A stretch of 64,000 bases of DNA. Source: Providencia alcalifaciens (GTDB taxonomy: Bacteria; Pseudomonadota; Gammaproteobacteria; Enterobacterales; Enterobacteriaceae). Of the stretch, positions 17,965-28,242 are shown one piece after another (positions within the stretch are counted from its first letter, which is position 1; each line of letters starts with the position of its first letter). A program made the translations under genes and the position numbers. The stretch is taken from contig NZ_CP084296.1 in assembly GCF_020271745.1 (NCBI RefSeq), forward strand, positions 3,906,001 to 3,970,000, read 5' to 3'. Under the pieces are notes generated by a model, which was not told where the DNA came from, searched no databases, and saw only the letters and a program-made list of their open reading frames with translations.

Positions 17965-19380
17965 CTATCTTTGTGTTAACACCCACTGCTTCACCTGCTG
18001 GCGAGAAACTTTAATCCCCCCAGCTTTCAATTCAGGAACTAAACGATAAAACGCCATTGGGAATTGATATGGGGCAAGTTTATCTTTTAGCCAATCCGCC
18101 AGTATGTTCAAGTCGATTGATTCATCAGCGTCAATCACTGCCACCGGACGCTGTCCAAATTGCACATCATCAACAGGAACAATAAAGCTTTGGTGCACAT
18201 TAGAATGAGCATTGATCACCGCTTCAATATCTTCCGGCTGCACACACTCCCCACCACTGATAAATAAATTATCTAAACGGCCTAAAACCTGATATTCACC
18301 ATCAATAAAGGCACCTTTATCATTCGTTTTAAACCATCCATCCACTAAATTTAAAGGATGTAATTCACCATCAAACCAATACCCTAAGGATTGACTGTCC
18401 GACTGAATTTGAATTTCATCATCCACCAGCCGTACTTGTTTCCCCATTAACGCAAGCCCTACACCTTTCTTACCATCTGTACGTTTGGCGCACACGGTTG
18501 ACGCCATTTCTGTCATCCCATAACCACTCCAACATACAATACCGCGCTGCTCGGCTAGCTCCGTTAAACTGGTTGGGATCATCGCGCCCCCCAACAACAC
18601 CTCTTTCAACGCAATATTGAATGGCATCTCGTCATTTAATAACCGCCATAGCTGAGTCGGCACTAATGATGCATGGGTGACCCCCTGTAATGCCTCTGGT
18701 AATGGTGTAGAACGAATAGCGAGTTTTGCACCGCTCAGTAACCAACGCCATACAATCCCTTGCCCTGAAACGTGAAATAGTGGCAACGAAAGTAACCAGC
18801 AATCATCTTGCTGATAATTCATGGCATCCAGTACGCCAGCCGCACTGTTCAGATGGGCTGAAACACTGTGTACTGCCGCTTTTGGTAACCCTGTTGAACC
18901 AGAGGTTAATATCAGCGTGGCGGGCTGGTTATAAGCTTTTTGAAAGCTAACTGGCGGGAAATCATCATGCTCAGTAAAATGATAATAAAACGGATAGTCT
19001 AAATGGCGGTAACCAGACAATGCATCAGATTCATCAGTAAAATCCATCACTGAGCTGATATCAAGATGAGGAAGCAACTCAGTCAACAAGCGTTCAGGAA
19101 GACGAGGATTGAGAGGAAGCACCCTCACCCCACATGCAATAAGCGCCAGCTGGCTCAGTAACAGTTCCTTGGAGTTTTTACCGCGTAACGCAACACATTG
19201 CCCTTTGCTGACACCTTGCATCGTGAAGTAAGTGACTAAATCCGCAATTTGCTGATTTAACACCGCCCACGTCACCGCGTCAGTATCATTAAAAAGTGCA
19301 ATGTTATTTGGTTGAAGACTGGCCCAATGCTGCCAAGGCCAGTCGGTAAAGCGGATAGACGATAATGTTAACTCTGCCAT
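17965..19380 (-). CDS. menE: MenE, o-succinylbenzoate-CoA ligase
   Basis: ATP-dependent ligase that activates o-succinylbenzoate with CoA in menaquinone biosynthesis. The 471 residues carry the adenylate-forming P-loop [14 protein letters not shown] at about residue 155, the GYGMTE motif after the hinge, and a C-terminal lysine-bearing domain (GGIKVSRQQ). It is the last gene of the men operon, and its start overlaps the end of menC by 13 bases. Divergence from E. coli MenE is moderate, as is usual for this gene. Confidence 0.95.
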   Translation of the reverse strand: MAELTLSSIRFTDWPWQHWASLQPNNIALFNDTDAVTWAVLNQQIADLVTYFTMQGVSKGQCVALRGKNSKELLLSQLALIACGVRVLPLNPRLPERLLTELLPHLDISSVMDFTDESDALSGYRHLDYPFYYHFTEHDDFPPVSFQKAYNQPATLILTSGSTGLPKAAVHSVSAHLNSAAGVLDAMNYQQDDCWLLSLPLFHVSGQGIVWRWLLSGAKLAIRSTPLPEALQGVTHASLVPTQLWRLLNDEMPFNIALKEVLLGGAMIPTSLTELAEQRGIVCWSGYGMTEMASTVCAKRTDGKKGVGLALMGKQVRLVDDEIQIQSDSQSLGYWFDGELHPLNLVDGWFKTNDKGAFIDGEYQVLGRLDNLFISGGECVQPEDIEAVINAHSNVHQSFIVPVDDVQFGQRPVAVIDADESIDLNILADWLKDKLAPYQFPMAFYRLVPELKAGGIKVSRQQVKQWVLTQR

Positions 19381-20339
19381 ACAACCGTCAGTTCATCTAA
19401 CTGTTGAACAGGAATTTGGCATTGTGGCCAAGGTCTAACTAACTGAGATTGGATCAGCGAAACCGTATCTAAACCTGGAATAGTGTTCGGTGTTAACCAA
19501 TTTGCGACCCGCGCCAATTGGGTTAAGCCAAAGCTACTCTCGATGGATGAGCTGATCACTGCCTGCATCCCTAACTGATGAGCTTGTTCCACCAAGCTAC
19601 GGCAATAACTCAAACTGCCCGTTAAGGTCGGCTTAATGATAATAGCTGCCACACCTGGTTGTGCTTCTACTTTGAAGCCTTCTTCACGCACACTTTCATC
19701 CCATGCGATAGCGATGCCAGTATCCGCAGAAAATTGCAATGATTCTTCACGGGTTTTGCAAGGCTCTTCAAGGAACGCAATGCGCGCACGGTAATCTGGG
19801 TTCACATATTTAGCGAAACCATCTGCTTTTGCACGAGTCCAGCTGCGGTTAGCATCCAAACGCAATTTTAGCTCAGGCACCGCTTCCAATAATAAGTTTG
19901 CCACCATGCCATCACGCACAGCTTCGTAGAGCCCCACTTTCACTTTGGCGACTTTTTCCCCTTCCATTGCATCAAGGCTCAGGATCAGATCATCAGGGTC
20001 ACCGCTGCATAATGGTGCTTTACGATAATCCGCTTGTTGTGGAAGCTCACCAGTTAGCTCTGCTAATGCACAGCTACAGCCAAAGGCAACTGAAGGTAAA
20101 TGGCTTGGCGTCATTGTGCCTTCATTCACCCATTCATTTAGCCATGCGATGGTGTCTGCGGTTGCTTCTTCCAAGGTTTCACGGCTAAATTCCGGCAGAG
20201 GTGAAATCTCCCCCCAGCCTTCGCTATCCCCATCTTGTAAACAGACTAAAAGCCCATCACGGGTTTTCAATCGTTGATAGCGAAGGATAACGCCTGCCTC
20301 CATCGGCAGGCTGAACGAGTAAAGTTTGGCTTTTCTCAT
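19368..20339 (-). CDS. menC: MenC, o-succinylbenzoate synthase
   Basis: Enolase-superfamily dehydratase that turns SHCHC into o-succinylbenzoate. The 323 residues show the superfamily residues in order: catalytic Lys in KVKVGLYEA, metal ligands in [15 protein letters not shown] and AWDESVREE, and the second Lys in [13 protein letters not shown]. The ATG at 20339 overlaps the TAA of menB (TAATG), so translation is likely coupled. Length matches the E. coli protein. Confidence 0.96.
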   Translation of the reverse strand: MRKAKLYSFSLPMEAGVILRYQRLKTRDGLLVCLQDGDSEGWGEISPLPEFSRETLEEATADTIAWLNEWVNEGTMTPSHLPSVAFGCSCALAELTGELPQQADYRKAPLCSGDPDDLILSLDAMEGEKVAKVKVGLYEAVRDGMVANLLLEAVPELKLRLDANRSWTRAKADGFAKYVNPDYRARIAFLEEPCKTREESLQFSADTGIAIAWDESVREEGFKVEAQPGVAAIIIKPTLTGSLSYCRSLVEQAHQLGMQAVISSSIESSFGLTQLARVANWLTPNTIPGLDTVSLIQSQLVRPWPQCQIPVQQLDELTVVWQS

Positions 20340-21196
20340 TATGGATTACGCTTATATTTAGAGAAATCTGGCGCACGTTTTTCGTTGAATGCGTTACGCC
20401 CTTCTTGACCTTCATCTGTCATATAGAACAACATCGTTGCGTTACCCGCTAACTCTTGCAGACCCGCTTGGCCATCACAGTCAGCATTCAGAGCCGCTTT
20501 CAAGCAACGTAATGCCATTGGGCTGTTTTCCAGCATTTCACGGCACCAGCGCACCGTTTCTTTTTCTAAATCAGCATACGGTACAACGGTATTTACCAGA
20601 CCCATATCTAATGCTTCTTGCGCATTATACTGACGGCACAGGAACCAAATTTCACGGGCTTTCTTTTGACCAACGATGCGCGCCATATAAGATGCGCCCC
20701 AACCGCCATCAAACGAGCCAACTTTAGGACCAGTTTGGCCGAAAATCGCGTTATCGGCTGCGATGGTTAAGTCACACATCATATGTAAAACGTGACCGCC
20801 ACCGATAGAGAAACCGGCAACCATTGCCACGACAGGTTTTGGACAAGTACGAATTTGGCGTTGGAAATCCAATACGTTCAGATGGTGAGTACCGCTTTCA
20901 TCACGGTAACCGCCGTAGTCACCACGGATTTTCTGGTCACCACCTGCACAGAAGGCTTTTTCACCTTCACCTGTTAGGATGATAGTCCCGATATGGTCAT
21001 CATAACGCGCGTCAGACAATGCTTGGATCATCTCTTTCACGGTTTGAGGACGGAATGCATTGCGCACTTCAGGGCGGTTAATGGTAATTTTAGCAATCCC
21101 TTCTGGGGATTTGTGATATCGAATATCGTCAAAACCTGCTGAGCAATCTTGCCACTCAATCGGTGCGTACAATTTTTCTTCGCTTGGATAAATCAT
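20339..21196 (-). CDS. menB: MenB, 1,4-dihydroxy-2-naphthoyl-CoA synthase
   Basis: Crotonase-fold enzyme that closes the second ring of the naphthoquinone nucleus. The 285 residues start at the ATG at 21196 ([15 protein letters not shown]), eight bases after an AAGGA site. A TTG two codons earlier is in frame but unlikely. Oxyanion-hole and active-site segments [22 protein letters not shown] and [13 protein letters not shown] are all intact. This is the most conserved men protein in the cluster. Confidence 0.97.
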   Translation of the reverse strand: MIYPSEEKLYAPIEWQDCSAGFDDIRYHKSPEGIAKITINRPEVRNAFRPQTVKEMIQALSDARYDDHIGTIILTGEGEKAFCAGGDQKIRGDYGGYRDESGTHHLNVLDFQRQIRTCPKPVVAMVAGFSIGGGHVLHMMCDLTIAADNAIFGQTGPKVGSFDGGWGASYMARIVGQKKAREIWFLCRQYNAQEALDMGLVNTVVPYADLEKETVRWCREMLENSPMALRCLKAALNADCDGQAGLQELAGNATMLFYMTDEGQEGRNAFNEKRAPDFSKYKRNP

Positions 21197-21208
21197 TATC
21201 AAGTTCCT

Positions 21209-21991
21209 TTAACCACAGTGTGATAAAAAATGGTGAAGTGCAATCACATAATGTTGGGGATTTTCCCGATGCGCATTATGCCCTGCATTCTCAATTAGCG
21301 TAAACGGCAATGCGTATTGTTGCGAAACGCCTCGAAATTTTTGGTCTTTCTCGCCGCAAAAATAGCAGTAAGGGACCGACAATTGCTTTAATGACTCAAC
21401 TAAAAACGGCTGTTTGGACAATGACGTGTTTTCCAACATATCAGCAATGGCCAATGGGTTATTTTGACAACGTAATGCCACCAATTTTTCACGTTGATCA
21501 AGAGTAAGGTCAGCAAAAACTGCTTGTTGGTACCAGTCACTCAAAACCTGTTCGATAGGCTGATGTCGAAAACGTTCTGCCCAGCGATGGTCGTTATCGG
21601 CTCGCGCAATACGTTCTTGTTCACTCTGTAAACCAACGTTGCCCCCTTCAATCACCAAACCTTGTAGCCCTTGATGAGTGCTAAAGCAGGCAAAGTGCAT
21701 CGCTAAGCGGGCGCCGAGCGAATAGCCAATCAACACATATTGCGAAGCAGAGTAATGCGCCAACAACTGGGTCAGTTGCTTATCAAAATCCACAAAGCCT
21801 TGGCAACCAATACGGTGTGAATCACCATGACCCGGCAAATCGACCACTAAACGTGGATAATTGGGGCAAGCCTCAACAATCGATGACCAATCATCGTGAC
21901 TACCTAATAAACCATGAAGAAAAACTAACCACGGTGTTTTTTCGCCGTTGGCGGGTTGTTCTTGACTCGGATAATAGTGCGCAGCTAGCAC
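21209..21991 (-). CDS. menH: MenH, SHCHC synthase
   Basis: Alpha/beta hydrolase-fold lyase that removes pyruvate from SEPHCHC in menaquinone biosynthesis. The 260 residues include an oxyanion segment [13 protein letters not shown], the nucleophile elbow IGYSLGAR and the catalytic His in [12 protein letters not shown]. The start is a GTG at 21991 that overlaps the end of menD by seven bases. The GTG and overlap suggest reinitiation after menD. The N terminus is a few residues longer than in E. coli. Confidence 0.94.
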   Translation of the reverse strand: MLAAHYYPSQEQPANGEKTPWLVFLHGLLGSHDDWSSIVEACPNYPRLVVDLPGHGDSHRIGCQGFVDFDKQLTQLLAHYSASQYVLIGYSLGARLAMHFACFSTHQGLQGLVIEGGNVGLQSEQERIARADNDHRWAERFRHQPIEQVLSDWYQQAVFADLTLDQREKLVALRCQNNPLAIADMLENTSLSKQPFLVESLKQLSVPYCYFCGEKDQKFRGVSQQYALPFTLIENAGHNAHRENPQHYVIALHHFLSHCG

Positions 21992-23709
21992 GGTAAACTT
22001 TCCACGTCTTGCAGCAATTGTTTTAGTGTTCGTGCACCTTCATCCCCATCAACCACTAACTCAATCAGCAGTGTGCCGTGTTGATTGCTTTGATTATGTT
22101 GCTTGTTTTGATTATGTTGCTTGTTTTGATTGTGCCAAAATTCTTGCACCGTCTCTTTTAAGCTCGACCAGTCTGTCGGGGAACAATATTGCAAGCCAAA
22201 CATCATCGCTGCACCCGCAAAGCTCACATTTTGAGGCATGCAATAATAGTTTTGGCGAGCTTCCGGGGAGGTAGGCAGCATTGAGAAAATTTGTCCGCCA
22301 TTATTGTTCACAATAATCAATATGCTAGGAGCAGAAGGTTCACGTAACAATGCCAAACTGTTTAAGTCATACAGGGCAGAGATATCCCCGACGATACCCA
22401 GTGTCGGCTTCGCCGTCGCTCTTTGTACGCCTGCCATCGTCGAGATCAAACCATCAATACCACTGGCACCACGGTTACTAAATACCGGATAACCCGCTGG
22501 CAATTGTGCTAGAGCATCAATTAAACGCACAATTAAGCTATTCCCCACGAAAAGTTGTCCGCGAGGTGGAAGAAGCTCAGGGAGTTGATGTGCCACCGCC
22601 GCTTCAGAAAATTGACCTTGTAGCTGGGCTTGAACATGTTGCAACGTGCGGCTTGTCAAATCCGTTAAGCCTTCACTCCATGCACCGCGCGGTTGAGCCG
22701 GATGTTGCTCTATCCACCCTTTTACGCTGCAAGTTAGCTTACGACCTTGATGGTTGGCAGGATCTAAGCGCCCTGGGATAGTATCAATTATCCAATACTC
22801 TTGAGGATGGCATTGGCTTTGCCACTGTAATGCGCGTTTTCCCGTTAAGCTTGAGCCAAACTGAACCACTAATTCTGCTTCATCTAACCAGGCTTTAGCG
22901 TTCGGGTGTTGTAACCATAAATCAGCACATGGATAAGGCTGCCCAGTCTGAGAGAGCACATCACCGATAACTGGCCAACCCAGTTGTGCCGCCCATTTTG
23001 CAACAAGCTCTCCATCACTGCTGCTCATACGACCAGCAATCACCACCCCTTTTTTCTGGCGCCAGAAATACCAATCAGCCACTAATGCAACAGTATGAGT
23101 CGGAGGTTCGCTTAGCCAGGGGTGAGACGATTGCCACCAATCACCTAAACTGGCTTGCCACTCGGTTTCCCCTTCAGTTTCACCATAGAGTGGTTCAGCA
23201 AAAGGACAGTTCACATGAAATGCCCCATGACGTAGCTGATTCATCCCGTTATCTAGCGCAGAAACCAACCATTTCGCTGAAATATCCCGTGTCGGCCTTG
23301 GCAGCATTAAACTTTCGAACGGATGGCTAGCAAAAATATGGGTTTGGCGGATAGCCTGATTGGCACCACAGTCAATTAATTCTGGCGGTCTGTCTGCCGT
23401 GAGAAAAATGACTTTTTCCCCGGTTAATCCGGCTTCTATCAATGAGGGATAAAGGTTAGCTACCGCCGTACCGGAGGTGACAATCACGCCAACAGGCTCG
23501 CCACTCGCTTTCGCAAGTCCAAGAGCAAGATGGCCTAATCCACGCTCATCAAAGTGCGTATGGCAATGAAGTTTTGTGTTATTCACTGCGGCTAACGTTA
23601 ACGGCGTGGAGCGAGAGCCGGGAGCAATACAGATATTTTTCATTCCGTGACGGGCTAACGCCTCAATAATTACCTCAGCCCAACGGAGATTAAATGCTGA
23701 ATTCGACAT
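21985..23709 (-). CDS. menD: MenD, SEPHCHC synthase
   Basis: Thiamine-diphosphate enzyme that joins isochorismate and 2-oxoglutarate, the first committed step to menaquinone. The 574 residues run from [18 protein letters not shown], with the ThDP-activating Glu in [16 protein letters not shown]-type sequence and a cofactor-binding segment around [15 protein letters not shown]. Near the C terminus a repetitive insert rich in His, Asn, Gln and Lys ([16 protein letters not shown]) is encoded by 18-bp tandem repeats and accounts for most of the extra length over E. coli. The rest is intact, so activity is likely kept. Confidence 0.95.
   Translation of the reverse strand: MSNSAFNLRWAEVIIEALARHGMKNICIAPGSRSTPLTLAAVNNTKLHCHTHFDERGLGHLALGLAKASGEPVGVIVTSGTAVANLYPSLIEAGLTGEKVIFLTADRPPELIDCGANQAIRQTHIFASHPFESLMLPRPTRDISAKWLVSALDNGMNQLRHGAFHVNCPFAEPLYGETEGETEWQASLGDWWQSSHPWLSEPPTHTVALVADWYFWRQKKGVVIAGRMSSSDGELVAKWAAQLGWPVIGDVLSQTGQPYPCADLWLQHPNAKAWLDEAELVVQFGSSLTGKRALQWQSQCHPQEYWIIDTIPGRLDPANHQGRKLTCSVKGWIEQHPAQPRGAWSEGLTDLTSRTLQHVQAQLQGQFSEAAVAHQLPELLPPRGQLFVGNSLIVRLIDALAQLPAGYPVFSNRGASGIDGLISTMAGVQRATAKPTLGIVGDISALYDLNSLALLREPSAPSILIIVNNNGGQIFSMLPTSPEARQNYYCMPQNVSFAGAAMMFGLQYCSPTDWSSLKETVQEFWHNQNKQHNQNKQHNQSNQHGTLLIELVVDGDEGARTLKQLLQDVESLPC
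22090..22125. repeat. 18-bp tandem repeat inside menD
   Basis: Two identical units, TTGATTATGTTGCTTGTT, at 22090-22107 and 22108-22125, with degenerate partial copies on both sides. A unit of 18 bp adds or removes six residues without a frameshift. Confidence 0.9.
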
Positions 23710-23849
23710 AATGTGCTCGGTAAATTATTCATGATGCTGAGTGTAATAGGATTGAGAAAAATTTCTTGATCTCAAAACAATTTTTCATGAACTAATTGAA
23801 AATAAAAAAGAAATAACCATTTTAGCTATAGGGTTTTAGGCTATTTTTT

Positions 23850-25175
23850 TCATTGTGCTTTAAGTAAAGATTTTAGCCCTGCCGCTTTGTTTTCAATTTC
23901 TTCCCACTCTTGTTCGGGATCTGAACCACTCACAATCCCTGCGCCTGAATAGAGTGAGATTTGGGCACCATTAATTTGAGCACAACGCAACGAAACCGCA
24001 AATTCACTGCGATTTAAACTGATAAAACCGCCTGTTCCGGCGTACCAGCCACGAGAAAATGGCTCGTGCTCGGCAAGGAATTCACGGGCAACGCGACGGG
24101 GTAAACCACATACCGCTGCCGTCGGTTGTAAACGCTGCAAACAATCGCTGTCTGAAGGCGCTAATAGCGTCGCTGAAATGGAGCGATATAAGTGTTGGAT
24201 TTTTCTCAGGCGGATTACCTTCGCAGGTGAAACATCAATACCGGTTACTGCACCTTGTAATTGCTGACAAATATCATCAACCACCACTAAATTTTCATGC
24301 TGGTTTTTACTATCTTCCATCAACCATTTAGCATTTTCAGCCGCTATCTCATCATCAATATGGTTAGCAACCGTGCCAGCTAATGCCTCAGAGTTAAGTT
24401 GCGTTCCTTGGCGCAAGTAAAGACGCTCGGGTGTCGAAGACATAAAACCAGAATGCGCACTAAACGCCATCATAAAATGATAGCAATGGTGATTCACTTT
24501 TTGGCTATCGGATAGAAACTCTGCCACCGTTATGGGTTGGGATAGCAACAATTTGGTTTCTCGTGCCATCACCACCTTTTCCATTTTGCCTTCGCGCATA
24601 TCTTGAATTGCTCCAGTGAGTAACACACACCACTCATCATGATCGGGAATATGCTGCTGCCCAATGATTTGAGTTGATAATGGTGATACACCTTTCGATG
24701 CCGAATTTAGCTGCTGTATAAATGCAATAGCAGCTTGGAGATCCTGCGCACCATCAATGTTTAGAGCAACAGTCACCGTTGAGCGCAAGCGGAAGATTTC
24801 TAATCGAGGTAGAAAATAGAATGTGGATTCTCGCTTAAGGGTTTCACTGATACCTTCACCCACCCCATTCCACCCATTGAGCCCCCATAACCGCATATCG
24901 GGAATGTCAGTATGCTCGGAGATAAATTGCTCAGCATCTGTGATCGTATTAAATGATTTTACTGTGCCTAAAGCACTGCATTCTTCTGAACCATTACGAT
25001 GATACCAATAGAACTGAGGGTAGTTATCTTGGGACGATAACCACGCTAATCCCGGAAACGCCTCTTTTGCGTCCATCTTCCACGCTAAGCGGGTATATTC
25101 GTTAGGATTGAGTACTAATGTAGACAAATGGGTCAGAATTTCAGCTAATAATTTATCAATTTTTGTTTTTGTCAC
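23850..25175 (-). CDS. menF: MenF, isochorismate synthase
   Basis: Chorismate-utilising enzyme that isomerises chorismate to isochorismate for menaquinone. The 441 residues have the C-terminal chorismate-binding domain, with EALAGTVANH, LQPTAAVCGLPRRVA, GWYAGTGGFISL and the magnesium-site segment GSDPEQEWEEIENK. The start is GTG at 25175 after a GGGA site. A 140-bp gap separates it from menD, so menD may also have its own promoter. The AT-rich toxin region begins directly upstream. Confidence 0.95.
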   Translation of the reverse strand: MTKTKIDKLLAEILTHLSTLVLNPNEYTRLAWKMDAKEAFPGLAWLSSQDNYPQFYWYHRNGSEECSALGTVKSFNTITDAEQFISEHTDIPDMRLWGLNGWNGVGEGISETLKRESTFYFLPRLEIFRLRSTVTVALNIDGAQDLQAAIAFIQQLNSASKGVSPLSTQIIGQQHIPDHDEWCVLLTGAIQDMREGKMEKVVMARETKLLLSQPITVAEFLSDSQKVNHHCYHFMMAFSAHSGFMSSTPERLYLRQGTQLNSEALAGTVANHIDDEIAAENAKWLMEDSKNQHENLVVVDDICQQLQGAVTGIDVSPAKVIRLRKIQHLYRSISATLLAPSDSDCLQRLQPTAAVCGLPRRVAREFLAEHEPFSRGWYAGTGGFISLNRSEFAVSLRCAQINGAQISLYSGAGIVSGSDPEQEWEEIENKAAGLKSLLKAQ

Positions 25176-25893
25176 TTTAGATTCCCACTACACCATCACA
25201 ACGACATCGATTTACTTATAATTATTATATATCGCAATGTAATTTATTAATACATTCATTATTAATAGCACAAGATGTTTAAAAAACCGTCAGATAAAAA
25301 CCAAAAATGATAAGTTTATGACATGTGCACAATTTCAAAATCATGTCATATCAAGCTGTTAAATAAAACCTTAACCCTTCTTACTTTGCATAAACTGGCT
25401 ATTAGGTTGCGAATTGAATATAAAATATTAATAATTCACCTTATAAACTATTTTTATTCTTTAGTTAATTCTAGATGTTTAACTCTAATTAAAATTAATT
25501 TCTTATCATTTAAAAATCATAATATTCACTTTAAGAACTCAGTGACGGTTCTATATCTAAGTTTTAGGATGGTAATTCATGTAATAAATAAATATTTAAA
25601 ACTACAACCAATGAGTTATTTTTTAGCGCTGATTTTCATTTTTTAATATCAACGTAAGCCCTGCGTTTCGAGTAGGTTATGGGTTATAAATTTGAACGTG
25701 ATAAGCCTCTTGTTTATGACTATTAAAAACTTATAACGATAAAAATTTCACAGTAACTAAAACTTCATCATCATTAGAACCTTATAACTATTAAAGACGA
25801 AACATAGATCGATACATTAATCATCAAAGTAATAAGATAATTAGCTCTCTAACTTTATCATTCCATCTTCATTTAATTAATTGGAAATCCAGA
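25176..25893. other. AT-rich gap between menF and the toxin genes
   Basis: This 718-bp non-coding stretch is visibly richer in A and T than menF or the nuo genes. A 107-codon plus-strand frame at 25323-25646 has low-complexity composition and no ribosome-binding site, and I do not call it. The gap presumably holds the menF and xaxA-like promoters. No phage integration site, tRNA or IS end was seen. Confidence 0.5.
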
Positions 25894-27105
25894 ATGAATA
25901 CTCAGTTTAACTATGACAGAATTATTGAAAAGGAAAATATTGGGGATGCAACATTAGCATTATTAACCAATCAAGACTCCTTATCCGCAAGATCAGCAGG
26001 TATATTCACCCTTGAAGATTTAATTAATATTCACCGACACGTCCAGTTTGCTTTAACCCTTCCCATCAAAGAAATTGATATTTTAAAATGGTTTGGTATT
26101 AATGACGATAATGATTCATTACTGCCTGCTAATGAATTAACTGAGACTATCCTGAGTATTCGTAAACACGCCAACACCTGGGATAATGTTGAAATTAAAG
26201 TCAAAGAGCAATCCATCGATTTGTCTTTAACCAGTCGCAACATCATACAAACTGGCGATCAAATTCTTGAATATATTAATCACATGCCGATTATTCAAAA
26301 AATCTCAGACAGCTTAGAAGATTTATCTGAAAGTGATTTAAATCAGATCACCTACCAAAATGACGACCAACAAATTGCTACTGAACTTTTAAGTATTTTG
26401 CATTTAATTAAAGGAGATATAAAACAGCAATCGATTAAAACTATTCAAATTAAAAACACAGTCTCAGATTTTCGTGCTCATATTACTGGTGGATATCTTT
26501 CAGACTATACCCATGTAGATTCATTACTCTTCACAACAAAAGGACTATATCAACAATTAGAATCTAACGAGGATCTCAGCAATAACGAATCATTCTTGAA
26601 AGAGCTTATCGCCTTTAAGAAAAACGAACTACACCAATTAGAGCAGGAATATAGCCACTTTGTTAAGCTTTCCTTTACAGGGCTTACGGGAGGCATTATT
26701 GGCTTAGTGATTACAGGTAGTATTTTTGGTGTAAAAGCAGAAAACATCCGTGATAGAAAAAATAAATTAATTAGAGAAATCGAAGAAATAAACCATAAAT
26801 TACATCAAGAACAGCTACTACAGAAAACTATCTTTGACATTCAAATTAATTTACAAAAAATTGAAGGTTTATTTAAAGATGCTCGTCTCGCTATTGACCA
26901 CTTAGATTATATGTGGCTCGTGATCCTCACAGAGATTAAACAATCTATTGATATATTTGCAAGGATAAACAATGCAGAAAAACTGATCCGGTTTATCACG
27001 CAATTCAAACGTATCATCACATCTTGGATTTCTATTCAAGATTATTCAGTTCATTTGATTAGGCTATTTGATGAGCTACAAATCAATGAAAAAAACTCAC
27101 AATAA
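25894..27105 (+). CDS. XaxA/YaxA-like subunit of a binary alpha-pore-forming toxin
   Basis: Resembles subunit A of alpha-xenorhabdolysin (XaxA of Xenorhabdus, PaxA of Photorhabdus, YaxA of Yersinia), which assembles with subunit B into a membrane pore in host cells. The 403 residues match that length of about 400. The protein is mostly long amphipathic helices, with one hydrophobic Gly-rich hairpin at about 258-281 (FTGLTGGIIGLVITGSIFGV) followed by a charged KAENIRDRKNK helix, a layout typical of these subunits. No signal peptide is seen, as in the known members. The gene is AT-rich and followed after 11 bases by a B-type subunit, which supports the call. The family assignment is from recall. 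Confidence 0.8.
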   Translation: MNTQFNYDRIIEKENIGDATLALLTNQDSLSARSAGIFTLEDLINIHRHVQFALTLPIKEIDILKWFGINDDNDSLLPANELTETILSIRKHANTWDNVEIKVKEQSIDLSLTSRNIIQTGDQILEYINHMPIIQKISDSLEDLSESDLNQITYQNDDQQIATELLSILHLIKGDIKQQSIKTIQIKNTVSDFRAHITGGYLSDYTHVDSLLFTTKGLYQQLESNEDLSNNESFLKELIAFKKNELHQLEQEYSHFVKLSFTGLTGGIIGLVITGSIFGVKAENIRDRKNKLIREIEEINHKLHQEQLLQKTIFDIQINLQKIEGLFKDARLAIDHLDYMWLVILTEIKQSIDIFARINNAEKLIRFITQFKRIITSWISIQDYSVHLIRLFDELQINEKNSQ

Positions 27106-27116
27106 AAGGCGTTAAT

Positions 27117-28127
27117 ATGCATGATAACCTCGACTTACCTATGTTACCTTCCATTGATATCTACCAATTAAGGTGCATTTCAAATAGCATTAGCTCTTTT
27201 AATAAAAACATTCTTAATTATGATTATATCATCTATGGTCGAATTCAAAAAATTGCGATTAAGATTGAAAGGCTCAATGAACTGATTAGAAACTCCGTTC
27301 CCATTCTAAAAATTAAATTAAATTATATTATTAGAAATGATGATTATGCATTACTCTCATATGAAAGTAATGATAATAATCCATCAGATATTCGCCGTAA
27401 AATTGCGACTACAGGTTTTATTGATGATTTAATAGATGTCAAATTTGAACTTGAAAAGCTTATTTCAAAAACACGCTATACACTAGAGTCATTATTAGTT
27501 TTCCATTTAAATGAGCCTAACAAACTGAAACATTCACAATATACTAAACAAAAAGAGTTTCTCGTGAACTCTAAAAACAGTAAGCAATCCAAGGTTAATG
27601 AATTAAATAACAATCTCTCAGTGATCCTCGCTGCGGAAGATATTATATTAAAACATAAAATTACAGATTTCTTTGATCGATATTTTCAAGGGAAAGAGCT
27701 TATCGACTCTATTGATATTCAACCTAATAAAAAAGACATTCTGAAATCGGCTATTAGTTATATTCGTAATTTATTAACGATGGTGGATGATGGGCTCGAA
27801 TTTAGTCAACTTGTTGATGTGAGAATCTATATTAGTGACCAAATTATTGAGGCGCGAGAAGAAATAAATACGATAGACAATAATATATTTCGACTCTCGC
27901 AGCTCATGAGCTATGCCAATGATATCAATCAAATAGAAACCCACAAACAGACCATTATTACTCAAGCTAGCGCTTTAAAGTCTTATTGGGAATCTTGGTG
28001 TGGTTTTATGAGTGAGAAAGTCTCCGAGGAGTGTTTGAATTTCAATCAAATTAAAACCGTTAGTCAAATGCTAATGACCTATCTCAACGATATTGAGTAT
28101 CAATATCAACGACAATTGCCAGATTAA
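27117..28127 (+). CDS. XaxB/YaxB-like subunit of a binary alpha-pore-forming toxin
   Basis: Second gene of the pair, 336 residues, close to the XaxB/YaxB length of about 340. It is nearly all helix, rich in Ile, Asn and Lys, with no signal peptide and no strongly hydrophobic segment. In the known systems the B subunit pairs with A in the assembled pore. The identification rests on size, helical character and its position directly after the A-type gene, with an AAAAGG site in the 11-bp gap. By itself the sequence would be hard to name. A strong terminator follows, then the end of nuoN on the other strand. Confidence 0.75.
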   Translation: MHDNLDLPMLPSIDIYQLRCISNSISSFNKNILNYDYIIYGRIQKIAIKIERLNELIRNSVPILKIKLNYIIRNDDYALLSYESNDNNPSDIRRKIATTGFIDDLIDVKFELEKLISKTRYTLESLLVFHLNEPNKLKHSQYTKQKEFLVNSKNSKQSKVNELNNNLSVILAAEDIILKHKITDFFDRYFQGKELIDSIDIQPNKKDILKSAISYIRNLLTMVDDGLEFSQLVDVRIYISDQIIEAREEINTIDNNIFRLSQLMSYANDINQIETHKQTIITQASALKSYWESWCGFMSEKVSEECLNFNQIKTVSQMLMTYLNDIEYQYQRQLPD

Positions 28128-28163
28128 AAAAAGCCCCGTTACTGTTAAGTAGCGGGGCTTTTT
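28128..28163. terminator. Strong terminator after the toxin genes
   Basis: Long stem AGCCCCGTTACT/AGTAGCGGGGCT with one G-T wobble, flanked by A and T runs. It starts at the toxin gene stop codon and could also stop nuo transcripts from the other side. Confidence 0.9.
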
Positions 28164-28242
28164 ATCGGAACTGACTTATTTCCAGAAAACTAATTGTTGA
28201 CTAAAACCAAGTTGTTTACTGAAAACCCGTTATTTACCGAAC

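Noticed and set aside
25323-25646. 107-codon plus-strand frame upstream of the toxin genes
   Set aside because: Low-complexity Leu/Ile/Lys/Tyr composition expected from AT-rich DNA, no Shine-Dalgarno sequence, no recognisable domain.
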